36,555 bases of DNA from an uncultured bacterium (GTDB lineage Bacteria; Bacillota; Clostridia; Lachnospirales; Lachnospiraceae): assembly GCA_945828315.1 (NCBI GenBank), contig CALZQA010000020.1:1-36555 (forward strand), given 5' to 3'. The notes under the pieces are model-generated. The model was not told the origin of the DNA. It was given only the letters and a program-made list of their open reading frames with translations, and did not search any database. The first letter of the stretch is position 1. Each line of letters opens with the position of its first letter. A program made the translations under genes and the position numbers. This document shows, in pieces, positions 16,282 through 27,297 of the stretch.

Positions 16282-16791
16282 TTATGCGTTTCTTCCGCAG
16301 CACTGCTTATACTTCTTTCCACTTCCGCAGGGGCAGGGATCGTTTCTGCCGATTTTCTTTCCCTCGCGGCGAATCGTGCCGGATTTCTTCTGTTCTAAGT
16401 ACAGTGCCTTCTTTGTCTCTGCGTCAAAGATCGCATCCCACTGGGGCAGCTCATACAGCCAATCAGCCTTTGCGTCCACCATATTCTTGTAAAGTTTTTC
16501 CTTATCGAAGATCAGGTTGACATGTGTGTCCTCCTCCATCGTATCGATCGGGTTTGCCTCCACCAGAGAATCGTTGATGCCGTCCAAAAATCCGGTCATC
16601 TCCATCACGCTGATATTGTATTTCTCAGCCAGCTCCTTAACAGTACCCTCTACCTTCTCTTCCGGGTTAGAAAGAAGCTGCTCGTAAATTCCCTTCTCTA
16701 ATAAGAAATAGTCATTCCAGAATTTCTGAAGTTTTCCCTTGTCTGCTTTTTCATTATAGGCAACCTTCTGCCATTCCTGTAATAATGCCAT
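16282..16791 (-). CDS. SEC-C motif protein of unknown function
   Basis: A 169-residue soluble protein ending in a classical SEC-C zinc-binding motif ([17 protein letters not shown], about 149-166), as found at the end of SecA and in many proteins linked to protein export or quality control. The first 130 residues are helical and acidic and I do not recognise a catalytic domain. The role is unknown; zinc binding and an interaction with ribosome or SecB-like partners are possibilities only. It has its own promoter and lies directly before thrS, but the thrS promoter and T-box suggest separate regulation. Confidence 0.82.
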   Translation of the reverse strand: MALLQEWQKVAYNEKADKGKLQKFWNDYFLLEKGIYEQLLSNPEEKVEGTVKELAEKYNISVMEMTGFLDGINDSLVEANPIDTMEEDTHVNLIFDKEKLYKNMVDAKADWLYELPQWDAIFDAETKKALYLEQKKSGTIRREGKKIGRNDPCPCGSGKKYKQCCGRNA

Positions 16792-16847
16792 AATTCATCC
16801 GTCCTTTAGTATCAATTAATTTTTGCACACTTTTCGTGCACCTACAT

Positions 16848-16876
16848 AGTATAACTCATATACACGTATTTTTCAA
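16848..16876 (-). promoter_or_regulatory. Promoter of the SEC-C gene
   Basis: Minus strand TTGAAA (16871-16876), 17-bp spacer, TATACT (16848-16853). It gives a leader of about 50 nt that can form a small TGCAC/GTGCA hairpin near 16825-16841. Confidence 0.68.
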
Positions 16877-16991
16877 AACATTTTTTGTATAAGCCACAAA
16901 AATGTGGATATACTACCATTATACCGAAGCATTTGTTACCCCCAGAGCTTCGGTAGTGCGAAAGATACAAAAATACTTTATCCTCCCCTAT

Positions 16992-17022
16992 AAGAAAGGC
17001 CTGCCACGCGCAGGTCTTTCTT
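16992..17022 (-). terminator. Probable terminator after metA
   Basis: A 13-bp stem (16992-17004 with 17010-17022, one G-U pair) with a 5-nt loop begins 19 bp past the metA stop. On the minus strand its 3' arm is T-rich (CCTTTCTT) but the bases beyond it are ATAGGGG, so the U tract is short. Confidence 0.6.
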
Positions 17023-17040
17023 TTTCCTGTTGTCAGATTG

Positions 17041-17964
17041 CTACTTATACGGATTCGTGATAAAATCGTACGGTGTCTGCTGATATACATAATAGTTCAG
17101 CCAGTTAGAGTATAAAATATTACCGTGGGAGCGCCACTGCAGTCTGGGCTTTTGGGTACAATCGTCGTTCGGATAATAGTTTACCGGCACATCTATGGGA
17201 AGTCCCTGATTTTTGTCGCGCATATACTCCTTGTGAAGCGTCATACGGTCATACTCCGGGTGCCCCATGAGGAAGATCTTGCGTCCATCATTATCGATAA
17301 CCAGAAATACACCTGCTTCCTCAGATTCCGCCAAGATCGTGAGCTCCGGCACTGCCTCGATATCCTCACGCCGCATCTCCGTATGTCTGGAATGCGGAGC
17401 CATGAAATAATCATCAAAGCCGCGCACCAGCGGTATCTTCCGGTTCATGACCTGATGCTCATAAACACCGAACACCTTCTTTTCCATCTGATGCTTTTTA
17501 ATACCATAGTAATGATACAGGCCCGCCTGCGCGCCCCAGCACACATGTAAGGTGCTGGTCACATGTGTCTTTGCCCAATCCATGATCTCACAGACCTCGT
17601 CCCAATAATCCACTTCCTCAAAATCCATGTGTTCCACCGGAGCACCGGTGATGATCAGTCCGTCAAGGTTGCGATCGCGGATTTCATCCAGCGTCACATA
17701 AAACTGATCCAGATGCTTCTGAGATGTATGGGCAGACTCGTGGCTGGACACTGTCAAAAAGGTCACATTGACCTGCAGCGGCGTGTTTGAAAGTGAGCGC
17801 AGTGTCTGCAACTCATTGTCCTCCTTCAACGGCATCAGGTTCAGGATTCCGATCTCTATGGGACGGATATCCTGATGCTCTGAACGTGTCTCGTCCATCA
17901 CAAAAATATTTTCATTTTCCAGTATCTCCCTTGCGGGCAGATTGCTTTTTATCTTTACCGGCAT
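17041..17964 (-). CDS. metAA: Homoserine O-acetyltransferase (MetA type)
   Basis: Cytoplasmic enzyme that activates homoserine for methionine synthesis by acylating its hydroxyl. The 307 residues carry the catalytic cysteine C142 (HVCWGAQAG), H235 and E237 (MGHPEYD), at the same numbers as characterised MetA proteins. Position 111 is Glu (GAPVE). In the Bacillus cereus enzyme Glu111 gives acetyl-CoA use, whereas other residues favour succinyl-CoA, so an acetyltransferase is predicted although this family is often labelled succinyltransferase. Only about 95 bp separate it from ligA and I see no SAM riboswitch, so it may share a transcript with ligA. Confidence 0.94.
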   Translation of the reverse strand: MPVKIKSNLPAREILENENIFVMDETRSEHQDIRPIEIGILNLMPLKEDNELQTLRSLSNTPLQVNVTFLTVSSHESAHTSQKHLDQFYVTLDEIRDRNLDGLIITGAPVEHMDFEEVDYWDEVCEIMDWAKTHVTSTLHVCWGAQAGLYHYYGIKKHQMEKKVFGVYEHQVMNRKIPLVRGFDDYFMAPHSRHTEMRREDIEAVPELTILAESEEAGVFLVIDNDGRKIFLMGHPEYDRMTLHKEYMRDKNQGLPIDVPVNYYPNDDCTQKPRLQWRSHGNILYSNWLNYYVYQQTPYDFITNPYK

Positions 17965-18058
17965 AATTCATTGTCCCCTTTCTCTTCCTTGTAAATATCG
18001 TCTGTCAAGCTTACTGAAACTGTTCATCGTTTATTTTCAAAATCTAAATAATGGTATT

Positions 18059-20799
<2,741 letters not shown>

Positions 20800-20844
20800 A
20801 TCTCACATCCCGTACCGGATCCACCGATCATTTTCATAAAGTGA

Positions 20845-20900
20845 AAAAAGCGGCTGACCGGCCACGCACATGCATCTCGCACTGCAGCCTGCAACCGCTT
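20845..20900 (-). terminator. Terminator after the SH3-domain gene
   Basis: Minus strand AAGCGG (20895-20900) pairs with CCGCTT (20849-20854), with inner pairing possible (CTGCAG and GGCTG-type segments), and six T follow. It starts about 15 bp past the stop codon of the SH3 protein. Confidence 0.7.
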
Positions 20901-20915
20901 GTTTATCTTTTGTTT

Positions 20916-22307
20916 TTATTTGATCAATTCCGTCTTGATATATCCGGTCTGACCGTTCCATTCAACCTTGGTCCAGCCTTCCGCATAACTCTGGACAACC
21001 TTTACAGTATCACCCTGATATGCCAATCCAACCTTATCGGCTGTCTCACTCATAGAAACACGGACATTTACGGAATCCGACAATACGATCTCCTTACCTT
21101 GCGGTAATGCCTTTGCCGTATCATCATCTGCGCCTGTATCTGTTCCGCTCGGAACCTTTGACTTGTCGGTTGTCACATACTTCAATTTTACATAACCCTT
21201 CTTGCCATCATAAGCCCCTTTTATCCAACCATCTTTTTTCGTGTCAGGATAAATCTTTAACTTAGCGCCAAGCGGAATCTGAGCGACGATTGAATGATCC
21301 GTGCCGGGTCCTTTTCGCAGATTAATGCCATCTTTTGCATATGCTGTCTTTGTCTCTCCGTCAGAGTTTTCCTCTGTCTCCTCCGGTTTTTCTTCCTCAG
21401 CCTGTTCATCAGAGTTCTGATCGTCCTTGCCGGTTTCCTCCTCGGCAGGCTTGTCCTCTTCAGCGGGCGATTCCGTTGTATCATCTGCCTGCGTCAGCGA
21501 CTGTACCCATGTGGCAATTGCATTCGGAATTGTCTCGTTTGCCATCTTGTTCAATTCCTCATCCGCAGCGATTGCCTGTTCATATTTCTGCTGCACCTCA
21601 GCCTGAAGCTCCAGTACATCTTCCGCCTGCTCAAATTCATTGATCAGGGCCTGTACATCTGCCTCGGTGCTTTCTTCCATATTGGATTGGTTAAACTGGC
21701 TGTAAGCATTGTCAATATAGAGTTTTCCATTCTCATTGGTCCGCAGATAGAAGAAATCAAGACCCGGTGCTGCAGTTGCCACATCCTTAAACTTCATCTC
21801 CAGATATACGGACACCACATACTCACCATCACTCAATCCGGACTTTGTATGACAGGATAAATTCTCATAGGAGTCAACATACTCGCTGAACACCTGAATA
21901 TAACTTTTCTCAGTATCAGAGATTGGCTGTGCAAGTGCCTCTAAAGCAGTTATATCACCGGCTGCATAAGCTGTATAATAACTACTGATCAGCTCATTGA
22001 TCTCAGGGATCGCATCCACCTGAAATTCCTCTGTCTGCTCAACATTATCAGCTGTCTGCTCATCTGCCACCGGCTCCTTCGGAGCGTCTGTGACCGGTCC
22101 GGTACATTTGGTCAGGATCACAACCATAGCAACAAAAAGCGCACCGGCAGCAATATATCGTTTATACTTCTTTATAAGCTCCCAAAGCACAGACACGTCA
22201 AAACTGTTTTTTGACGATTCTTTTACGGTATTGTTATCCTTCTTTTCATTTGTCATTTTATGATCAGCAGAAACATTGTTCTGATTTTTACGATTCTTGT
22301 TTGCCAT
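20916..22307 (-). CDS. Membrane-anchored protein with two SH3b domains
   Basis: A 463-residue protein with a polar Asn/Lys-rich cytoplasmic part (1-48), one membrane helix (YIAAGALFVAMVVILT, about 51-66), an acidic extracytoplasmic region of about 230 residues, a low-complexity Glu/Asp-rich linker (about 270-315), then two bacterial SH3 domains: AYAKDGINLRKGPGTDHS onward (about 320-380) and VLSDSVNVRVSMSETADK onward (about 405-463). SH3b domains bind cell wall peptides, so a wall-sensing or wall-tethered role is inferred. I do not recognise an enzymatic domain. The strong AGGAGG lies 10 nt before the ATG, and the tRNA-Arg gene ends only 51 bp upstream. Confidence 0.85.
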   Translation of the reverse strand: MANKNRKNQNNVSADHKMTNEKKDNNTVKESSKNSFDVSVLWELIKKYKRYIAAGALFVAMVVILTKCTGPVTDAPKEPVADEQTADNVEQTEEFQVDAIPEINELISSYYTAYAAGDITALEALAQPISDTEKSYIQVFSEYVDSYENLSCHTKSGLSDGEYVVSVYLEMKFKDVATAAPGLDFFYLRTNENGKLYIDNAYSQFNQSNMEESTEADVQALINEFEQAEDVLELQAEVQQKYEQAIAADEELNKMANETIPNAIATWVQSLTQADDTTESPAEEDKPAEEETGKDDQNSDEQAEEEKPEETEENSDGETKTAYAKDGINLRKGPGTDHSIVAQIPLGAKLKIYPDTKKDGWIKGAYDGKKGYVKLKYVTTDKSKVPSGTDTGADDDTAKALPQGKEIVLSDSVNVRVSMSETADKVGLAYQGDTVKVVQSYAEGWTKVEWNGQTGYIKTELIK

Positions 22308-22358
22308 TTGTATTACTACCTCCTAAAATAATTGAAACTGATAAGTAAACTGAAAAAA

Positions 22359-22430
22359 TGCAACCGGCGGGAATCGAACCCACATTACAGGAGTCGGAGT
22401 CCTGCGTTCTATCCGTTAGACTACGGTTGC
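22359..22430 (-). tRNA. tRNA-Arg (anticodon CCG)
   Basis: A 72-nt cloverleaf: acceptor GCAACCG/CGGTTGC with discriminator A, D arm GTCT...AAC, anticodon stem CAGGA/TCCTG enclosing loop CTCCGAC (anticodon CCG, reading CGG), and T arm GTGGGTTCGATTCCCGC. The 3' CCA is not encoded; TTTTTT follows directly. Two of the four D-stem pairs (T-G and C-A) are weak. A possible promoter (TTCCAT, 16 bp, TATACT) lies over the end of plsC. Confidence 0.95.
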
Positions 22431-22458
22431 GCATTTTTTAGGAGCAGTATATTATTTT

Positions 22459-23205
22459 TTATTTTCGATGGAACCATCCTCGCTTGCTCTCTCTCGCTGC
22501 CAGCTCGTCGTCAATCGCCTTTTGGATCTGAGACTTGACCAGCGCACAGATTTCGCGGGAGTTCATATCCTTGTAATCTTCATAGTAAAGCGGCGGTAAA
22601 TAATGCACCTTCGCCGTCACAGGTGCCAGAGAATTTTCGCCAAACACCTTATAGGAATCGGTCAGGGCAACCGGCACGATCGGTGCCTTTGCCATCATCG
22701 CCATTTTAAAGCTTCCCGGCTTGAACTCCTGAAGTGTATTTCCGTTATTTGTATACCCACCTTCAGAAAAAATAATATAGCGACGTCCCTCTTTTACCTC
22801 AGAAGACGTCTCCTTAATGATTTCGAGTGCCTGACGCACGTCATCAAGCTTCATGCGTTTGCCCTCGACCAGATCGATGAATTCTTTGATTAAGATACCA
22901 TAGGATACCGCGTCATCAACAACAACCGAACAGGGCTTGGCGTGTGTGATCATGATGCTCAGCGCATCAAATTTCCCCTGGTGATTCGGGTACAACACAT
23001 AGCCACCCTCTTTGGGAAGGTTTTCCAGTCCGTCACAGACTGTCTTGATATTACCGGTGCGCATCATATAATATATCGCACGTCTGGCAATCTTGTAACG
23101 CTTTGCCTCATCAAATTTTTCGGTATGCTTTGCCATGTAACTCATTTTCGGAATCATATAAATATGATACAGATTCCAGAATATGACCCAGTAAAAACGT
23201 AACAT
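22459..23205 (-). CDS. plsC: 1-acyl-sn-glycerol-3-phosphate acyltransferase family protein
   Basis: PlsC-like acyltransferase of phospholipid synthesis, acylating lysophosphatidic acid at the inner membrane surface. The 248 residues show an N-terminal hydrophobic segment (about 3-20) and the catalytic H75-x4-D80 motif (NHQGKFD). The second conserved block reads FSEGGYTNNG (about 147-156), where many relatives have an EGT version, so the acceptor or donor preference may differ. The third block is APIVPVAL. The ribosome site is weak. It has its own promoter and is followed after 28 bp by tRNA-Arg. Confidence 0.88.
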   Translation of the reverse strand: MLRFYWVIFWNLYHIYMIPKMSYMAKHTEKFDEAKRYKIARRAIYYMMRTGNIKTVCDGLENLPKEGGYVLYPNHQGKFDALSIMITHAKPCSVVVDDAVSYGILIKEFIDLVEGKRMKLDDVRQALEIIKETSSEVKEGRRYIIFSEGGYTNNGNTLQEFKPGSFKMAMMAKAPIVPVALTDSYKVFGENSLAPVTAKVHYLPPLYYEDYKDMNSREICALVKSQIQKAIDDELAARESKRGWFHRK

Positions 23206-23261
23206 AACTCTTAACTCATAATCCCCTATCTATGATCGACACCTACTGAACCATCTAACTT

Positions 23262-23290
23262 ATTGTAACAAATGCTCCTCAAAAATTCAA
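23262..23290 (-). promoter_or_regulatory. plsC promoter
   Basis: Minus strand TTGAAT (23285-23290), 17-bp spacer, TACAAT (23262-23267). Transcription would start about 50 bp before the plsC ATG. Confidence 0.68.
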
Positions 23291-23310
23291 CCCCCTAAAT
23301 CACATCCCGC

Positions 23311-23356
23311 AAAAATAAAAAATACCTGCGGTGTCAGATATTACCGATACCGCAGG
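23311..23356 (-). terminator. Terminator after the DUF3298 gene
   Basis: An 8-bp stem CCTGCGGT/ACCGCAGG (23325-23332 with 23349-23356) is followed on the minus strand by TATTTTTTATTTTT. It begins about 50 bp beyond the stop codon at 23409. Confidence 0.85.
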
Positions 23357-23408
23357 CAAAACATTCTTTTTGTAATTATGCTTTTGCATAAGTTACTTTG
23401 TCACCCTA

Positions 23409-24158
23409 TTATTTGACAGTTGCAGAAACTTCGATGAATCCTGATGCATAGGGTCCAAGATCATACGGATTTGCATAAAAGACTGCTTTTCCGTCCTTTA
23501 CATAGAACGCATTGTTAAAATCCATCGGTGTCAGACTTTCTTTTAATGCATCCCTGTCACTTTTTCCTGATACCAAGCCTTGATAAAATCCGGCATCAAC
23601 ACCTTCCTTGTCATATTTTTTCAAATAGAGCCTGCGGACCTTTGCATTGAGTTTTGCTTTTGTTGTCCCAAGCAGCTTTGCCGCTGTCAGTTTTTCACCG
23701 GTTTTTGCATTGAATGTCAAGGCAATACGATACGGCATGCCATGGGCACCGCCCTCATAGTCATAACCGCTCATCAGCACGCTGAAGTATTTTCCGTTAT
23801 TGGAAGTCACCTCATAACTGATCTCATCAGAGGCATTAAATGATGGCAGCGGAGTGACATTTGCATCTGATGCCTTTTTCTTTGCATCCTTGATCCATTG
23901 ATTTTTTGTCTTTGTCAACACCTGATTGATCTTCTTTGCCGCTGCAGAATCATCCTTGATCACAGGGAATACACCCTTCGCCTCAAAATAAACAGTTCCG
24001 TCATTCTGCTTATACGTCTTTTCGTATTTCTTGTCAACCACCTGAAATCCGGCTGCCGCGGAAACCGGCTGTGCGTTTACCGCAAGTGCGCCAAATACGA
24101 TTCCTGCCGCCAGTGCCATTGCACCAAGCCTTTTAAAAAAAATACTCTTTGCTCTCAT
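23409..24158 (-). CDS. Secreted DUF4163/DUF3298 (PdaC/RsiV-like) domain protein
   Basis: A 249-residue exported protein. A signal peptide with a basic start, a hydrophobic core (GAMALAAGIVFGALAV) and an AQPVSAAA cleavage region covers about residues 1-35. The mature part matches the DUF4163 plus DUF3298 pair found in PdaC deacetylases and the anti-sigma factor RsiV, including the YEGGAHGMPYR block and the LTFNAKTGEKLT strand. There is no membrane anchor or polysaccharide deacetylase domain, so it is a stand-alone module, perhaps a wall or lysozyme-binding protein; that is inference. AGGAGG lies 7 nt before the ATG. Upstream phased repeats suggest control by a response regulator. Confidence 0.8.
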   Translation of the reverse strand: MRAKSIFFKRLGAMALAAGIVFGALAVNAQPVSAAAGFQVVDKKYEKTYKQNDGTVYFEAKGVFPVIKDDSAAAKKINQVLTKTKNQWIKDAKKKASDANVTPLPSFNASDEISYEVTSNNGKYFSVLMSGYDYEGGAHGMPYRIALTFNAKTGEKLTAAKLLGTTKAKLNAKVRRLYLKKYDKEGVDAGFYQGLVSGKSDRDALKESLTPMDFNNAFYVKDGKAVFYANPYDLGPYASGFIEVSATVK

Positions 24159-24249
24159 AAAACTTCCTCCTTACATAAATAGTTTGAACTGCCTGTTCTG
24201 ATAATATAGACAGCACTTTTTTCCCAAGGTTACAAAAATTGACAATTTT

Positions 24250-24290
24250 TGAGAGTTTTTTGAGAGTTTTTTGAGAGCTTATTTGAGAGC
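24250..24290 (-). repeat. Phased direct repeats, putative response-regulator operator
   Basis: Read on the minus strand, CTCTCAA occurs four times (GAGAG at 24251-24255, 24262-24266, 24273-24277 and 24285-24289 on the plus strand), spaced 11, 11 and 12 bp, about one helical turn. An inverted repeat CAAAAATT/AATTTTTG (24233-24251) adjoins it. It starts right after the EAL gene stop and lies about 90-130 bp before the DUF3298 start. OmpR/PhoB-family regulators bind direct repeats with this period. Confidence 0.6.
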
Positions 24291-24292
24291 TG

Positions 24293-27199
24293 TTATGAAT
24301 CCAGCCGCTGCTCGAATTCCCAGCTTGATACCGGTTTTGAGTAACGATAGCCCTGTGCAATGTTCGCGCCGATCTCCTGCATGAGTTCAATATCTTTTTC
24401 CGATTCCACGCCCTCGCACACGATCTGTGCATCCAGATCGCGCGCCAGACGAACAATGTTGGACATGATCTTCACCTGACGGTTATGGTTCTCGTTATTC
24501 AGCAGGAAAGAACGATCCAGCTTGATCACAGATGCCGGTATCGTCTCAAAAACACCCAGCGAAGAATAACCGCTTCCGAAATCATCAATAGAAAGCCTGA
24601 TGCCTCTCCGATGCAGCTCGTCGATTGTCCTCTTGGCGGTCTGCGCCTGCATCTCATCAACGACAAGTGTTTCTGTAATTTCCACTTCGATGAGATTTTT
24701 CGGCACATCATATTTTTCCAGCACCTCACTGAACTTGTCCGGAAATCCGTCATTGGTAAAATGCAGTCTGGAAAAATTACATGAGATCGGAACGACCCGT
24801 TTTCCGTCCCTGATCCTGCTCTGCTGTAATTTACATACACACTCCAGTACAAAAAAGTCAATTTCTGTGATCCGACCGACTTCCTCATAATAAGGGACAA
24901 AGAAATAAGGTGAACGGATCATTCCATCTGAAGTTGGATCTTTAAAGCGGATCAGTGCTTCCGCACCAACTACCTGTTCGCTGCGAATATCTACCTTTGC
25001 CTGATAAAAGGTCGTAAAGTATTCATCATTGATTTCTACGGATTCCAGTAATTTTTCCCGTTCATGCCGTTCTTTCAGATTCTGAAGCAGTTTCTCATCA
25101 TAAACCTGGATCGCATTTTTCCGTATATCTTTCAGATTGTCTGCCGCTTGAATCGCGTATGAAAGCGGTGCCTGCAGATCACGGCTGCCAAGAGGGATAT
25201 AACAGATACCGATCGTGATCATCATATGAATCCCCGTTTCCGAATAGATCCGCTCGGATATCATATCCGCAATATTCTGCAAATGTGCCTCCAACTGATC
25301 ACGGTCAGTATATTCTGCAAAAATAATAAAGTGATCTCCATAGCTGCGGGCATATAATTCCCGGCTTTCAAGTGCCTGTGACAATACCTCCACGGAGATT
25401 TCCAGCAAACGCTGCCCCTTATTCCACCCATAAAGCGTATTGTAGCGACTGAACTGATTAATATTGGTATATGCAACTGCATATGTACGGTTTGCCGCCA
25501 GATTATCCTTACGGCTGATCACATGCTGCGCGCGATACATAAAATAACTCTGATTCCAGACATTCAGTTCGGCATCCTTATATGTAAGTTTCCGTATATG
25601 GTTACTGTTATAAAGCATGTAGCCCAGTATAAATACAATGAGCAGTGCAAGAAGCAATAAAGTTCCGATGATGGCGATACTGTTCTGCTCAATAAAATGC
25701 CGGATACTCATGGATGAATAGAAGTCATCCTGAAGCATATAATCATTGACATCCTTGTCCGAGATCGTCGGCAGCTGCTTGTTCAGAATACTGACCAACG
25801 GCGAATCGCTCTCTGCCCGGACAGTCATATAGATCTCATGATCTCCGCTCAGTGCATTTTGAACCTTCAGATCACTGAACTGTGCATTTGTGCTGAGCAG
25901 ATAAGCGGCCAGATAGCTGTCACATACAGCCGCATCAACGCGTCCTTCGTCTACCGCTTTCAGGCAGCTTTTATAGCTATTATAATAAACTACCGTCACA
26001 TCATCACTGTCACCATAGGAACTCTGTTCATCATCACTGTGTGCAGTCATTGCCACAAGTTTGATAGGCTCTGACATCTTGTCTTCTTTCATCACAAGCA
26101 CACGTGGCATCACAGCATAACTCTTTGTCAGCGTCAGCCCCTCATCGTCAAGATCTGCCTCATGCGAACCGCTGTAGCAGAAAATATCGATCTGACCGTC
26201 TATCAGTGCCTGATGTGCCGATGCGAAATCTCCTACTTTCTTATAGGAAAAAGATAACTGCGTATTCCGGGCGACTTCATCTAATGCCTGTTTGGAGATA
26301 CCACAGCATTCTCCACCACTCTCATAAGAGAAGGGATACTGATCCTCCAGATAACCGACGACAAGTGTATCTGCCTGCTCGATATAAGCTTTTTCCTCTA
26401 AGGTCAATAGTACGTTCTGATCGATCCGGCTCTCGTAATACTTTACAAGCAATTCATTTTCCAGTTCAGGAGACTTCATTTTTATATCAGCGATCGCCTG
26501 ATTCAACTCCATGAGCAGCTCATCATTTCCCTGATAAGTAATATAGTAAAAAGGCATCGGTGCAAAGCGCCCCATCACACGCCATCCATCCCGGATCTCC
26601 ATAAAGGAGTGCACAAACACATCAATCTCTCCGGTTTCCAACGCATTTGCAAGTGCCGCCGTATTCTCATAAGTCTTCAGTTCAAAATCTACGATACCAT
26701 GTGCACTCATGTACTGCATAAACTCCGGTTTGCGCACATAACTCTCCACCATACCATATGTCAGATCTTTCATCTGATCAAAATCCTCATACGCATATAG
26801 GCTGTCCCCCTTGACTGCCAACATGCCGTAAGTATATCCGCTGGCCAGACTCGCATAGCGGTACTTCGCCGCACGCGCGCCGGAATATTGTGCGGAGCCC
26901 ACCAGATCCACCTTGTGCTCCTCCAGCTTTTTCAATGCATCATCCCAGCTACCACACTGTACGTATTCAATCTCCCATCCGGTATACCGGCAGACCTCTT
27001 CCAGATAGTCCACATCCATGCCGGACACATTTCCGTTCTCGTCTATATCATTGTAGCCCTGCATGGGAAAAAATCCAACTTTGACCGTCCGCTTTGTATT
27101 TGATGCCTTCGCTGTGCCACTCCAAAAAAACGGCATGCTTACTGTCACAATTAATATACACAGGATCAGCAAAAAAGTCTTTTTCAGAATCTTTCGCAT
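24293..27199 (-). CDS. Membrane c-di-GMP phosphodiesterase with two solute-binding sensor domains
   Basis: A 968-residue signalling protein. After a signal-anchor (about 8-28) come two family 3 solute-binding domains (about 37-262 and 278-490), one membrane helix (about 508-530), a GGDEF-like domain whose signature is Y620-G-D-H-F624 and so should not make c-di-GMP, and an EAL domain (about 725-962). The EAL residues needed for c-di-GMP hydrolysis are present: E747 of EAL, N808, E840/E843, D872-D873 (DDFGSGYSS), K893, E929 and Q949. It probably senses small molecules such as amino acids outside and hydrolyses c-di-GMP inside. AGGGAGG precedes the ATG, and an extended -10 promoter lies in the 98-bp gap before it. 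Confidence 0.92.
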   Translation of the reverse strand: MRKILKKTFLLILCILIVTVSMPFFWSGTAKASNTKRTVKVGFFPMQGYNDIDENGNVSGMDVDYLEEVCRYTGWEIEYVQCGSWDDALKKLEEHKVDLVGSAQYSGARAAKYRYASLASGYTYGMLAVKGDSLYAYEDFDQMKDLTYGMVESYVRKPEFMQYMSAHGIVDFELKTYENTAALANALETGEIDVFVHSFMEIRDGWRVMGRFAPMPFYYITYQGNDELLMELNQAIADIKMKSPELENELLVKYYESRIDQNVLLTLEEKAYIEQADTLVVGYLEDQYPFSYESGGECCGISKQALDEVARNTQLSFSYKKVGDFASAHQALIDGQIDIFCYSGSHEADLDDEGLTLTKSYAVMPRVLVMKEDKMSEPIKLVAMTAHSDDEQSSYGDSDDVTVVYYNSYKSCLKAVDEGRVDAAVCDSYLAAYLLSTNAQFSDLKVQNALSGDHEIYMTVRAESDSPLVSILNKQLPTISDKDVNDYMLQDDFYSSMSIRHFIEQNSIAIIGTLLLLALLIVFILGYMLYNSNHIRKLTYKDAELNVWNQSYFMYRAQHVISRKDNLAANRTYAVAYTNINQFSRYNTLYGWNKGQRLLEISVEVLSQALESRELYARSYGDHFIIFAEYTDRDQLEAHLQNIADMISERIYSETGIHMMITIGICYIPLGSRDLQAPLSYAIQAADNLKDIRKNAIQVYDEKLLQNLKERHEREKLLESVEINDEYFTTFYQAKVDIRSEQVVGAEALIRFKDPTSDGMIRSPYFFVPYYEEVGRITEIDFFVLECVCKLQQSRIRDGKRVVPISCNFSRLHFTNDGFPDKFSEVLEKYDVPKNLIEVEITETLVVDEMQAQTAKRTIDELHRRGIRLSIDDFGSGYSSLGVFETIPASVIKLDRSFLLNNENHNRQVKIMSNIVRLARDLDAQIVCEGVESEKDIELMQEIGANIAQGYRYSKPVSSWEFEQRLDS

Positions 27200-27274
27200 C
27201 TCTTATGCCTCCCTCCGGAATTGCATTTTTATCATTCACGATTTGGGATACGTGATACCCTGTAAATTATTTTC

Positions 27275-27283
27275 ATTATACCA
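27275..27283 (-). promoter_or_regulatory. Extended -10 promoter of the EAL gene
   Basis: TGGTATAAT on the minus strand is an extended -10 element with no good -35 at the usual distance. It lies between the DHHW gene and the EAL gene, so the sensor gene can be expressed apart from the acetylation operon. Confidence 0.55.
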
Positions 27284-27297
27284 TATTATTTTCCGTT

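Noticed and set aside
16842-17090. Minus-strand 82-codon frame over the metA end and the following gap
   Set aside because: It overlaps metA, the terminator stem and a promoter, and its product looks random; the sequence is better explained by RNA structure and promoter elements.
17965-18058. SAM riboswitch or T-box before metA
   Set aside because: Only about 95 bp are available, and neither a T-box core nor a four-way junction with terminator is visible.
25320-25350. Active diguanylate cyclase in the 968-residue sensor
   Set aside because: The signature reads YGDHF, lacking the glycines and acidic residue required for catalysis; only the EAL half looks active.
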